DNA of 7,595 nt. It comes from Chloroflexota bacterium (GTDB lineage: Bacteria > Chloroflexota > Chloroflexia > JAMDCE01). Every line of letters begins with the position of its first letter. The first letter of the stretch is position 1. The notes beneath the pieces were generated by a model. The model was not told where the DNA came from. It did no database searches and saw only the letters and a program-made list of their open reading frames with translations. A program made the position numbers and the translations under genes. The DNA is taken from assembly GCA_023489135.1 (NCBI GenBank), contig JAMDCE010000224.1, positions 1-7,595 of the forward strand, given 5' to 3'. Below, in pieces: positions 1-6,739 of the stretch.

Positions 1-726
1 GAACCGCGGGCGGCCCATCCCGGCCTCGCCCTGGGCCGACTTCAAATCCTCCGGCACGGACAGGGTCTGCACGATGGCGTTCCAAACCCGCTTGGGCACC
101 AGGCCCTGCTTGGTCAGGACCACCTCATTGGCATCGGCGTAACTGATCAGTAGCTGGCAATCCCGATGGAAAGAGCCAGGCGCGGTTTCCTCGATTCGCG
201 AAAGGGACTTCTCTTCGATCCCTTTCAAGGTTATGGACGGCTTCGGGATGTGCTTCAGTATCTCCTGAGGAATTATCAGCGACTCCCCCGGCCGGAAATC
301 GATCAGCGTGGAGTTGCCGCGAAGAGCCGGCGCATCGCTGAAAACGAGGCCGCGCGCGGTCAGTCTTGCCAGAACGTCCTCGAACTGGTTCGATTCCTTC
401 ATTCGCGGGCGCCCCTCCTCGCGCCGGAACCCGTACCCTCGGCGTTCCTTCAGGGGGGCAATCATCCCATCTAACCGTAGGCTGCTCTCCAGGTAACTGG
501 TAGCCGCTTCGCCGCCGCCCAGCACTATTCGATCCAGCGTCTCGCGCGCCAGGGTATCCAGCTGAGCCAGCGATCTTTCGATCGACTCCTTCCGCACTAT
601 GGATTGGGCCAGCGCCTGCACCAGCGGCTCCTTCTTCTTGGCATCATCACTCACGCCTATGAAGTCCGCTATGTCCTTGAGAGTGGAGAAGTTGTGAGCA
701 CGCAGGATTCCTTCGACGTCGGTCAC
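1..726 (-). CDS. XPB-operon helicase-associated protein, SAP-like/winged-helix N-terminal part (runs off left edge)
   Basis: An open frame of 242 codons with no stop that continues past base 1, so only the N-terminal part is visible. The start is GTG at 726-724. It overlaps the TGA of the upstream gene as GTGA, and a G-rich SD-like stretch (GGGGGTG) lies 4 bases before it, so translational coupling is likely. Residues 13-43 resemble a SAP-like helix-loop-helix (STLKDIADFIGVS, then KKKEPLVQALA). Residues 48-130 look like a winged-helix region ending in FEDVLARLTARGLVFS. Residues 190-215 have the pattern LTKQGLVPKR, which resembles the T-x-x-G-x-x-x-K-R segment of bacterial helicase-associated (Helicase_C_3-containing) proteins such as the partner encoded beside mycobacterial XPB. 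The first 130 residues parallel residues 145-250 of the upstream SWIM protein, without a zinc finger. There is no signal peptide or membrane segment. No catalytic motif is visible, and a nuclease or other domain could lie outside the window. The reading frame is secure; the function is inferred from context. Confidence 0.82.
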   Translation of the reverse strand, partial: MTDVEGILRAHNFSTLKDIADFIGVSDDAKKKEPLVQALAQSIVRKESIERSLAQLDTLARETLDRIVLGGGEAATSYLESSLRLDGMIAPLKERRGYGFRREEGRPRMKESNQFEDVLARLTARGLVFSDAPALRGNSTLIDFRPGESLIIPQEILKHIPKPSITLKGIEEKSLSRIEETAPGSFHRDCQLLISYADANEVVLTKQGLVPKRVWNAIVQTLSVPEDLKSAQGEAGMGRPRF

Positions 727-2993
727 TCAGCACCCCCATCCACCACTCTCGGCGTGTGGCCCTTGCGCGTCATTTCCGCGACCAGTTTCTCCACCGAGTC
801 CGGCGATACCACCACGAATCGCGGCGAGAGCTCGTAGATGATGTGATCGCCGATGGAGGTCGTGGCGCGAAGCTCCTTGAGAACGTAGTCGTCGGCAAAT
901 TCCACGACCGTGAGATGGTCATACAGCCGGATCAGGCCGTAGCTCTCCCACCACTTGCGCAGCGCCTCGACGATCCCCGGGTCCGCGGGAACGCCGTAGC
1001 CGTGGAGTGATCCGATGATGTCTTCCACGCCAAGCCCTTCTTCGAAGGCCCGGGCGACGCGGGTCTCCGTCAACCTGTAGCGGAAGCGAGTTGGGGTGGC
1101 CTCTGCCAGCACGCCCAGCCGCGTCAGGAAGCTGTGAACTCCCGAATCGGCAGCCCCGGGAGCGACCGTTATCGAGAGGTCTCCCCCGATCTCGACCGTG
1201 CCCTCGTCCGGGGCTTCCAGCGCCCCGGGTGGCCTTCCGCTAAGGATCGGAGTTAGCGGAGTGGTGCGAAAAGCCTCCAGCTTCCCGTCGGCGTAAGCCA
1301 GATGGACCGCGCCGAACCACAGCAACGGGCCCTGGAGCAAGCCGGCGATGAATTGTCCCTCGACCTGCATCCAGTCATCGCGGCTGTATGGGTCGAGGGT
1401 CTTGCCGGCGGACGTCGACTGGACCCACCAGGAGGGCCGGTCCCACGCGTTTGCCTTGGGCTGCACCAGAAAGTCGGGCTTCAGGGCATACAGCGCGTCC
1501 GCCAGCGCCCGGCACGAATACCATGAGTTTTCCTCCAGACGGGCCACGGTGTTGACCACGAAGTCCTGGCTGCCGGTCAGATCCCTGAGAAACTCTCGGC
1601 GCTTCAAATAGGCGGACCCGACGAACCGCCGCACCTGCAGATTGTTGCCGCTGAAAGTGTGCAAGAACGCCTCACACCAGCGATCCAGCTTGAGCCAGGC
1701 GGCCACCAGCGTTCTCAACCTCTCCGCCCTGGGCAGTCGAAGGAACTGCTGCATCTTGTCTTCGTTGACGACGATGCGAGCCTTTTCCTCGACCAAGGAA
1801 AGCTTCTTGAGCATCTGGTACAGGAACAGAACCTCTTCTCGTCCGCCGCCCACTTTGCCTGCCAGGATTTGCACCTGCGCCTCCGGCAGCGTCTCGGGTG
1901 GGGGCATAATCGCCAGGGAATGACCGAGGGTGTTGAGGAGCTTCGGCTGCCGCTCCAGCTCGGCGATCTCGCTCGGCGCGTTGTTCCATCCCCTTAGCCC
2001 CTCCCGTTGCTCTTCAAAGAGGCTGCGTTTGGGGATAGGTATGGGCACGACGGAGCTCTGCGCCAGGTAGCTCCACACCAGGTGGAGATCCTCGTCCAAC
2101 AGCTGCGGCTGGGCCACGACCTCCAGCGTCTCCTCTTTGTAGCGGCTAGGCTTCAGCATATACGAAATGGAATGGGCGAAGAGCTCGGCGTTGACGGCGT
2201 CGGGCACCTTGAATGGGTAATAGGAGTTCCATCGCCCGTACCCGCTGGAAACGAGCAAGCCCTGGTTGAACAGTTCTTGAACGACGGAAGCCGCCCGGCT
2301 GGCCAGGGTGTGGAGACCCATGGCATTCAAACGCTTTTCAATCAGATCGAGCTTCAGCCCCTCGGTGCTCCCCAAGAGGTGGACCAGGTCGAGAAGCAGT
2401 CGTTCTTCTTTTCCCAGCGAGAGCAGCCGGTCCCGGATCTGCGCCGGATCGGTCAGGAGGTTGGCCAGATGGGCCACCGCCTCGTCCTTGGTTTTGTTCC
2501 CCATGGATAGGCTGAGGCTGCGGGCTATCCTTCTAAGCTCGTCCAAAGTGTGCCATTGAAGCATCTGGGCCAGCTCTTTTCTCGCCTTGTCCCGATCGAA
2601 AAGGGCGGCCGCTCCTATCGGCGCGGTATCCAAATCGCCGTCCAGCTTCATAGCCGCGGATTGCCCGCCCTCGAACTCATCCTCCTTCACCACTCGTGTG
2701 AAAGAGCCGGGCGATTCGGCCCAGGCCAGCAGCACAGCGCATACGTGCTTGCAAAAGGGGGAATCGTGGGGGCAGTCACACCGGGGAAGCACTTCGTCTT
2801 CGGTGAGCCTTACCTTCACGTTGTAGGGCTGGGGCCGTGTTCCGCTGACCTCGCCGACTAGGGTGTCGCCCTCGATCGTGGCCGAGCGGATCATGCCGGC
2901 CTGGAAGTAGACGAGTCCCCGGCCATAGATGGTGCCGCCGCAGAGGTCTTTGACGTACTCCCGCGTGATGATGGGAATCTCGAAGGCCGCCAT
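723..2993 (-). CDS. SWIM zinc-finger protein with C-terminal XPB/Ssl2 N-terminal-like (Helicase_C_3) domain
   Basis: A protein of 756 residues, probably cytosolic and nucleic-acid binding. Residues 72-83 form a SWIM zinc finger, C-x-C-x6-C-x-H (C72, C74, C81, H83), a fold common in partners of helicases and recombinases. Residues 149-180 resemble a SAP-like helix-loop-helix. Residues 186-250 look like a winged-helix region. Residues 539-566 (W-x-x-VEGQF, then LLWFGAVHLA) match the middle segment of helicase-associated proteins. Residues 637-749 match the XPB/Ssl2 N-terminal domain (FRYRLTETRVARAFEEG, then ESYGLIRLYDHLTVVEF). No helicase or nuclease motif is visible. The ATG at 2993 is preferred because GGGAGG ends 8 bases before it. 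A GTG at 3002-3000, in frame three codons earlier, would overlap the xpb stop as GTGA but has no well-placed SD. The stop overlaps the next gene's start by four bases. It is likely a DNA-binding partner or adaptor of the helicase encoded just upstream. The domain calls are by eye; the partnership is inference. Confidence 0.88.
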   Translation of the reverse strand: MAAFEIPIITREYVKDLCGGTIYGRGLVYFQAGMIRSATIEGDTLVGEVSGTRPQPYNVKVRLTEDEVLPRCDCPHDSPFCKHVCAVLLAWAESPGSFTRVVKEDEFEGGQSAAMKLDGDLDTAPIGAAALFDRDKARKELAQMLQWHTLDELRRIARSLSLSMGNKTKDEAVAHLANLLTDPAQIRDRLLSLGKEERLLLDLVHLLGSTEGLKLDLIEKRLNAMGLHTLASRAASVVQELFNQGLLVSSGYGRWNSYYPFKVPDAVNAELFAHSISYMLKPSRYKEETLEVVAQPQLLDEDLHLVWSYLAQSSVVPIPIPKRSLFEEQREGLRGWNNAPSEIAELERQPKLLNTLGHSLAIMPPPETLPEAQVQILAGKVGGGREEVLFLYQMLKKLSLVEEKARIVVNEDKMQQFLRLPRAERLRTLVAAWLKLDRWCEAFLHTFSGNNLQVRRFVGSAYLKRREFLRDLTGSQDFVVNTVARLEENSWYSCRALADALYALKPDFLVQPKANAWDRPSWWVQSTSAGKTLDPYSRDDWMQVEGQFIAGLLQGPLLWFGAVHLAYADGKLEAFRTTPLTPILSGRPPGALEAPDEGTVEIGGDLSITVAPGAADSGVHSFLTRLGVLAEATPTRFRYRLTETRVARAFEEGLGVEDIIGSLHGYGVPADPGIVEALRKWWESYGLIRLYDHLTVVEFADDYVLKELRATTSIGDHIIYELSPRFVVVSPDSVEKLVAEMTRKGHTPRVVDGGAE

Positions 2994-2998
2994 CGGCT

Positions 2999-4759
2999 TC
3001 ACCTCCCGGCGCCGGGAGGCAATGCCGGCAATTCCTCGTCCAGCGTCCGGGCGCAGGCGGTGAGGTCCAGCGTCGTCGGCCGGAAGTCGGCGACTTCGTC
3101 GGCGTACAGGATCTCATAGCGATAGCCCTGCTCCGTGAGGAACAGCTGGCGGTTGGCCGCGAAAACCTGATCCTTGGTGTCGCGCGTCACGAGGGTATAG
3201 AAGTGGGCCAGCAGGCCGTTGCGCTTGGGCCTCAGGATGCGGCCCAGCCGCTGGGCCTCCTCCTGCCGTGAGCCGTAGGTGCCCGAGACCTGGATAGCCA
3301 CGTTGGCGTCGGGCAAATCAATAGAGAAATTGGCCACTTTGGAAACCACCAGGCGTCTGACCTCGCCGTTCCTGAACTTGGCATACAGCTTCTCCCGCTC
3401 GTGGGTTGGGGTCTTGCCTGTAACCAGCGGCGCGCCGATCATCTCGGCGATGGTATTGAGCTGATCTAGGTACTGGCCTATGACCAGAACCAGGTCATCC
3501 GGGTGTTTGTCCAGCAGCTGCCTCAAAACCGTTAGCTTGTCGGGATTCTCGGCCGCCATCCGGTACTTCTCGCGCTCCTCGGCTATGGCGTAGCTCATCC
3601 GCATGTGCTCGGGCATGGGGATGCGGATCTCGCGGCACTCGGCGGTGGCGATCCAGCCCTGGCGCTCCAGGTCTTTCCAGGGCACGTCGTACTTCTTCGG
3701 CCCGATCAAGGAGAACACGTCCGACTCGTGGCCGTCCTCGCGCACCAGCGTCGCCGTGAGCCCGAGCCGGCGGCGGGCCTGAATCTCGGCCGTTATCCTG
3801 AACACCGGGGCCGGCAGCAGATGCACCTCGTCGTAGATGATGAGTCCCCAATCGCGCTCGTTGAAGATGGCGAAATGGGGGAACTCCCGCCCTTTGCGGT
3901 AGGTAAGGCTCTGGTAATTGGTCACGGTCACCGGCCTGATATGCTTGCGCTCGCCGGTATATTCGCCTATTTCCCCGGCGGGAATGCTGGTCTTGTCCAG
4001 AATCTCTTCCATCCATTGGCGGCAGGCCACGATGCTGGGGGTCAATATTAGGGTGGCGCATTGCAGCATCTCCATTATTGCCAGCCCCACCACCGTTTTG
4101 CCGGCGCCGCAGGGCAGCACGATGACCCCGCTGCCCCCTCGGGCCTCTCCGGCGGCGTAGAAAATCTCCGCCGCCTCGCGCTGATAATCGCGCAGGTTGA
4201 ACCTATCTCCCCTGTGTGTGGTTCCGAGCAGACCCACGGGTAGATGGGCACCCTGCACGTAACCCGCCAGGTCTTCGGCCGGAAAGCCGAAGTACACCAG
4301 CGCCTGCTTAATGTGTCCCCGCATGACCGGATCGACGCGCAGGGTACGTTCGTCGAGGCGACCCCGCAGGAACTGGACGATCTGCTTGTGATTGGCGATC
4401 TCAGTTATCAGCGGGATGTCGTCGGAGACCAGCAGCAGATCCTCGCCGCGCTTGACGAGCTTGATGCGACCGTAGCGCGAGATGTAATCGCGGATATCGG
4501 CCGCAACGCTCTGAGGCAGATCGTACTTGCCGTAGTTGACCAGCGTGTCCACCACCGCTTCGGCGGTAAGACCCGACGCCGCGGCGTTCCACAGGGATAG
4601 GGGTGTGATGCGATAGGTATGAATGTGCTCAGGGCTCTTCTCCAGCTCCGCAAAGCGCGACAGGGCATCGCGAGCCTCCTCGTACCGGGGGTTGTTCACC
4701 TCCAGCAGGACGCTCTTGTCGCTCTGCACAATTATTGGATTGGCCGGATTGTAACCCAC
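2999..4759 (-). CDS. xpb: XPB/Ssl2-type superfamily 2 DNA helicase (DEVH box)
   Basis: A complete ATP-dependent 3'-5' DNA helicase/translocase of 586 residues, slightly longer than mycobacterial XPB. Residues 46-112 are the XPB N-terminal domain (HTYRITPLSLWNAAASGL, then SRYGRIKLV), which clearly resembles the same part of human XPB. Residues 141-170 (GHIKQALVYFGFPAEDLAGY) lie where the damage-recognition-like domain is expected. Helicase domain 1 holds FNLRDYQREA near 187, Walker A LPCGAGKT at 215-222, DEVH at 310-313, LTATL at 334-338 and the XPB-specific RED motif at 340-342. Helicase domain 2 holds VSKVANFSIDLPDANVAIQ at 472-490 and motif VI QRLGRILRPK at 503-512. All expected catalytic residues are present. 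The start is GTG, with AAGGGAG 7 bases upstream. It is the first gene of a minus-strand operon with two putative partner genes. In eukaryotes XPB acts in transcription and nucleotide excision repair. The bacterial role is poorly defined and is likely DNA repair or remodelling in the cytoplasm. Confidence 0.97.
   Translation of the reverse strand: MGYNPANPIIVQSDKSVLLEVNNPRYEEARDALSRFAELEKSPEHIHTYRITPLSLWNAAASGLTAEAVVDTLVNYGKYDLPQSVAADIRDYISRYGRIKLVKRGEDLLLVSDDIPLITEIANHKQIVQFLRGRLDERTLRVDPVMRGHIKQALVYFGFPAEDLAGYVQGAHLPVGLLGTTHRGDRFNLRDYQREAAEIFYAAGEARGGSGVIVLPCGAGKTVVGLAIMEMLQCATLILTPSIVACRQWMEEILDKTSIPAGEIGEYTGERKHIRPVTVTNYQSLTYRKGREFPHFAIFNERDWGLIIYDEVHLLPAPVFRITAEIQARRRLGLTATLVREDGHESDVFSLIGPKKYDVPWKDLERQGWIATAECREIRIPMPEHMRMSYAIAEEREKYRMAAENPDKLTVLRQLLDKHPDDLVLVIGQYLDQLNTIAEMIGAPLVTGKTPTHEREKLYAKFRNGEVRRLVVSKVANFSIDLPDANVAIQVSGTYGSRQEEAQRLGRILRPKRNGLLAHFYTLVTRDTKDQVFAANRQLFLTEQGYRYEILYADEVADFRPTTLDLTACARTLDEELPALPPGAGR
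3002..3007 (-). promoter_or_regulatory. Ribosome binding site of the SWIM gene
   Basis: On the minus strand the sequence reads GGGAGG, then 8 bases, then ATG at 2993. It lies inside the last codons of xpb, whose TGA is at 3001-2999, so ribosomes finishing xpb stop essentially on this site. The spacing fits the ATG much better than the GTG at 3002, which directly abuts the SD. This decides the start I chose. Confidence 0.6.
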
Positions 4760-4793
4760 AGCTCTGCTCCCTTAAGACTGGAAAAAGGACTAG

Positions 4794-4826
4794 AAAAACA
4801 GCCCTTCTCACACGTGATAAAAGGGC
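4794..4826 (-). terminator. Terminator-like hairpin in the xpb leader
   Basis: Read on the minus strand, a GCCCTT/AAGGGC stem (6 bp, arms 4826-4821 and 4806-4801) closes a 14-base loop. A T-G wobble and a T-A pair can extend the stem. It is followed by TG and five Ts (4798-4794), and a second run of five Ts follows at 4786-4782. This is the layout of an intrinsic terminator, but it sits only about 35 bases before the xpb start, inside the inferred leader. It could attenuate the operon, or end read-through from the MFS gene 312 bases upstream. The loop contains the palindrome CACGTG, which could alternatively be a protein site. The stem is short, so I am unsure. Confidence 0.35.
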
Positions 4827-4897
4827 CACGACACTTGATCTCTACTAGATTTCGGTCAGACCCGCCAGCCTCGTGGCGCGCAACTGAACGTACCACA

Positions 4898-4927
4898 ATG
4901 ATAACATTTCGGCACGAGTCAAGGCAA
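4898..4927 (-). promoter_or_regulatory. Candidate sigma-70-type promoter of the xpb operon
   Basis: On the minus strand, TTGCCT (4927-4922, four of six consensus bases) and TATCAT (4903-4898, five of six) are separated by 18 bases. A start near 4891 would give a leader of about 130 nt. That leader would contain a small stem CGCCA/TGGCG (4863-4878) and the terminator-like hairpin at 4801-4826. TTGACT, a better -35, overlaps the -35 box but would leave only a 13-base spacer. Confidence 0.35.
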
Positions 4928-4968
4928 CCTGCGGCGTTGGGCCGATAACGCTCGATGGGGAGATTCGC

Positions 4969-5085
4969 ATGCCTCATGGCGTCCTCTATCAGACCTACAT
5001 CAAAGAAGTCGTGTTCCGCCAGGCCCTTGCCGATTTAGCGGCTGCCAAGGGAATCGTTAAAGCCGGCAGGCGTGTAACAGGTTAA
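4969..5085 (+). CDS. Possible 38-residue small protein, unknown
   Basis: This ORF runs ATG to TAA on the plus strand, opposite to both neighbours, in the 378-bp gap between the MFS gene and xpb. GGGGAG at 4957-4962 stands 6 bases before the ATG, a good SD. The product begins MPHGVLYQTYIKEVVFRQAL and continues with an Ala/Lys/Arg-rich segment ending in GRRVTG. It looks like one amphipathic helix with a basic tail (net positive). I recognise no family. It may be a genuine small protein, the remnant of a larger gene, or chance. The start faces away from the xpb promoter candidate, so the two could be divergently transcribed. Confidence 0.25.
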   Translation: MPHGVLYQTYIKEVVFRQALADLAAAKGIVKAGRRVTG

Positions 5086-5101
5086 GCAACCGCCTGGACA
5101 A

Positions 5102-5148
5102 CCGTCGTCATAGGGGACGGCTCTGTCGGCCCGAGGCTCAGCCGGGCC
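5102..5148. other. Two small GC hairpins at the 3' end of the MFS gene
   Basis: CCGTC/GACGG (5102-5106 and 5116-5120) and GGCCCG/CGGGCC (5128-5133 and 5143-5148) form two adjacent stems of 5 and 6 bp. The second straddles the MFS stop codon. Neither is followed by a T run on either strand. At most they could be a factor-dependent 3' end or could protect the transcript from decay. Between them and the small ORF (5086-5101) I see nothing. Confidence 0.2.
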
Positions 5149-6622
5149 TCTGTCGCGTTTCAGGAGGACCGGGGTGAGCAGGGCTAGGCCCCCTCACCAA
5201 GGAAATCGCCGTTCCCAGAACCGCGATAGCGGCGGCCACCACGAAGGCTTCGCGAATGCCGTAGAATAGGGCCTGGTCCCCTACCACCGGAGTCCAGCGT
5301 ACAATGCCGGCGTTGAATACGGCGCCCCCAATGGCCACTCCCAATACCATGCCCACGGTCCGCGCCAGGCCCACGATGCCCGAGGCAACACCTCTTTGCT
5401 GAGGAGGGGTAGAGCCGAAGATCGCGCTGCTGTTGGGAGAAACGAAGAGGCCCGTTCCCAGGCCCACCAGTGCGATACGCCAGACGATGTCCGCGCCGGC
5501 CGCGTCCGGCCGAAGGAAAGCCAGGGCCAGGAGGCTGACGGCGGTGATGGCCATGCCCAACGACGATGGGAGCCGAGAGCCGATGCGGTCGGACAACGCC
5601 CCACTCAACGGCGCGGCTATGGCCATCGTCAGAGACATCCCGGTGAGCAGAAGGCCGGCGGCGGTGGGTGAGTAGCCACGGCCTTGCAAGAGGTAGAAGG
5701 GCATCAAGAAAGCGACGGCGTAAGCACAAATGTAGTTTATCAGCGCGGCCGACGTTGCCGCCGAGAACAGTCGATCGCGGAACAACCCCAAGTTCACCAT
5801 CGGGAAGGCGACCACTCGCTCTATCAAGGTGAACGCAACCAGCAAGACGAGGGCCAGGACGATCATAGCTATGACCGCTGGCGAGCTCCATCCCCATTCT
5901 TGACCGTGGGAAAGGGCCAGGAGCAGCAGGGCCAGCCCGATGGTCATAGCCACCGCGCCGGACGGATCGAACGACTCTCGCTTCCCGGACGCCGACTTGA
6001 CCTTTGGAATCACCGCCAAGGCGAGCGCGGTGGCCACGATGCCGATGGGCACGTTGATGTAGAAAATCCACTGCCAGCCCAAATGATCGGCGATGAAGCC
6101 TCCCAGCGCCGGCCCCACCATGACCCCCAGGTACGTCATCGTTCCCTGAGTGCCGAGGGCCTGTCCCCGTTGGCTGGCGGGGAAGGCGTTGGTGAGAATG
6201 GCCGGAGCGCTCGCTATGAGCATTGCCGCTCCCAGGGCCTGAAACGCGCGAAAACCGACCAGCCACCATTCGCTGGGGGCCAGCCCGCACAACAACGACC
6301 CCAGAATGAACGCCGCGAAGCCGCCGATGTACACCCCTTTGTGGCCAACGATATCGCCCAATCGGCCGAAGGTCAGCAACAACGAGGCGATGGTGAGGAG
6401 GTAGGCCATCACAACCCACTCGATGGAGGACAGAGGGGCGCCGTAGGAACGCAAGATCAGCGGCACCGCGGCGTTCACCACCGCTCCGTCTAGAGCGCCC
6501 ATAAAGGCGCCGACTCCGATCGCGATGAGCACCCACCACTTGCGCTCCAGTCCGAACCACCATCTGTCCACGCCCGGCACTGCCATCGCCGGCTCACCGC
6601 GGTGCACGCCACTGTTTTCCAT
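5138..6622 (-). CDS. DHA2-family MFS transporter, EmrB/QacA type multidrug/proton antiporter
   Basis: A complete 494-residue inner-membrane protein with about 14 hydrophobic helices, the usual length and topology of DHA2 (drug:H+ antiporter-2) members that export drugs or toxic compounds using the proton gradient. Family motifs are clear: motif D1 LDGAVVNAAVP (44-54, with acidic D45 in helix 1), motif A GRLGDIVGHKG (86-96), and motif C GVMVGPALGG (166-175) followed by the DHA2-typical LGWQWIFYINVPIG (181-194). A second motif-A-like GALSDRIGSR lies at 341-350, and GLGTGLFVSPNSSAIF at 387-402. A short cytosolic tail rich in Pro and Arg ends the protein. The start used is the ATG at 6622, with GGGAG 10 bases before it. 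An ATG at codon 13 (6586) with GGTGA 7 bases upstream is nearly as good. The substrate cannot be told from sequence. It appears monocistronic, with a 378-bp gap to xpb and no adjacent regulator in view. Confidence 0.95.
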   Translation of the reverse strand: MENSGVHRGEPAMAVPGVDRWWFGLERKWWVLIAIGVGAFMGALDGAVVNAAVPLILRSYGAPLSSIEWVVMAYLLTIASLLLTFGRLGDIVGHKGVYIGGFAAFILGSLLCGLAPSEWWLVGFRAFQALGAAMLIASAPAILTNAFPASQRGQALGTQGTMTYLGVMVGPALGGFIADHLGWQWIFYINVPIGIVATALALAVIPKVKSASGKRESFDPSGAVAMTIGLALLLLALSHGQEWGWSSPAVIAMIVLALVLLVAFTLIERVVAFPMVNLGLFRDRLFSAATSAALINYICAYAVAFLMPFYLLQGRGYSPTAAGLLLTGMSLTMAIAAPLSGALSDRIGSRLPSSLGMAITAVSLLALAFLRPDAAGADIVWRIALVGLGTGLFVSPNSSAIFGSTPPQQRGVASGIVGLARTVGMVLGVAIGGAVFNAGIVRWTPVVGDQALFYGIREAFVVAAAIAVLGTAISLVRGPSPAHPGPPETRQRPG

Positions 6623-6661
6623 TTGCCGCCTACTCCCGGAGTTTCGAGAACAACAGGAGGA

Positions 6662-6691
6662 AGCCTAGCATGCGGCTCGAACAAAAGTCAA
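6662..6691 (-). promoter_or_regulatory. Candidate promoter of the MFS gene, with a palindrome in the leader
   Basis: On the minus strand, TTGACT (6691-6686) and TAGGCT (6667-6662) are 18 bases apart. The -35 is strong and the -10 weaker, as is common in GC-rich genomes. A start near 6655 gives a leader of about 33 nt. The leader contains the palindrome ACTCC-C-GGAGT (6632-6642), which overlaps the GGGAG ribosome site and could be an operator or an RNA hairpin. Confidence 0.35.
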
Positions 6692-6710
6692 ATCGGGCTC
6701 GACCGTTTGA

Positions 6711-6739
6711 GGCACATTATCGAAGAATCGCGATGTGTC
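6711..6739. repeat. Imperfect inverted repeat beside the perfect palindrome
   Basis: GGCACAT (6711-6717) can pair with ATGTGTC (6733-6739): seven pairs including one G-T wobble. Inside these arms a CG/CG pair and a three-base bulge follow. The stop codon of the hydantoinase fragment (TAA, 6719-6717) lies inside it. With the stronger palindrome ten bases away it may form one composite repeat unit. Confidence 0.35.

Noticed and set aside
2007..2510. A 167-codon plus-strand open frame opposite the SWIM gene
   Set aside because: It lies fully within a well-supported gene, has no SD or family match, and is a shadow.
4843..4915. A LexA/SOS-type operator upstream of the DNA-repair-like operon
   Set aside because: GAACGTAC and nearby GAAAT motifs were tempting, but no full CGAAC-N4-GTTCG-type or CTGT-N8-ACAG-type palindrome is present.
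5128..5148. Intrinsic terminator for the MFS gene
   Set aside because: The GGCCCG/CGGGCC stem straddles the stop codon and has no T run on either strand.
5684..6493. A 269-codon plus-strand open frame antisense to the MFS gene
   Set aside because: The composition is Gln/Gly/Arg/His-rich with no recognisable domain, as expected opposite a membrane-protein gene in GC-rich DNA.
5184..6563. A 459-codon open frame on the minus strand in another frame of the MFS gene
   Set aside because: Its product is Arg/Gly/His-rich with no family pattern, while the other frame has clear DHA2 motifs and helices. It is a high-GC shadow.
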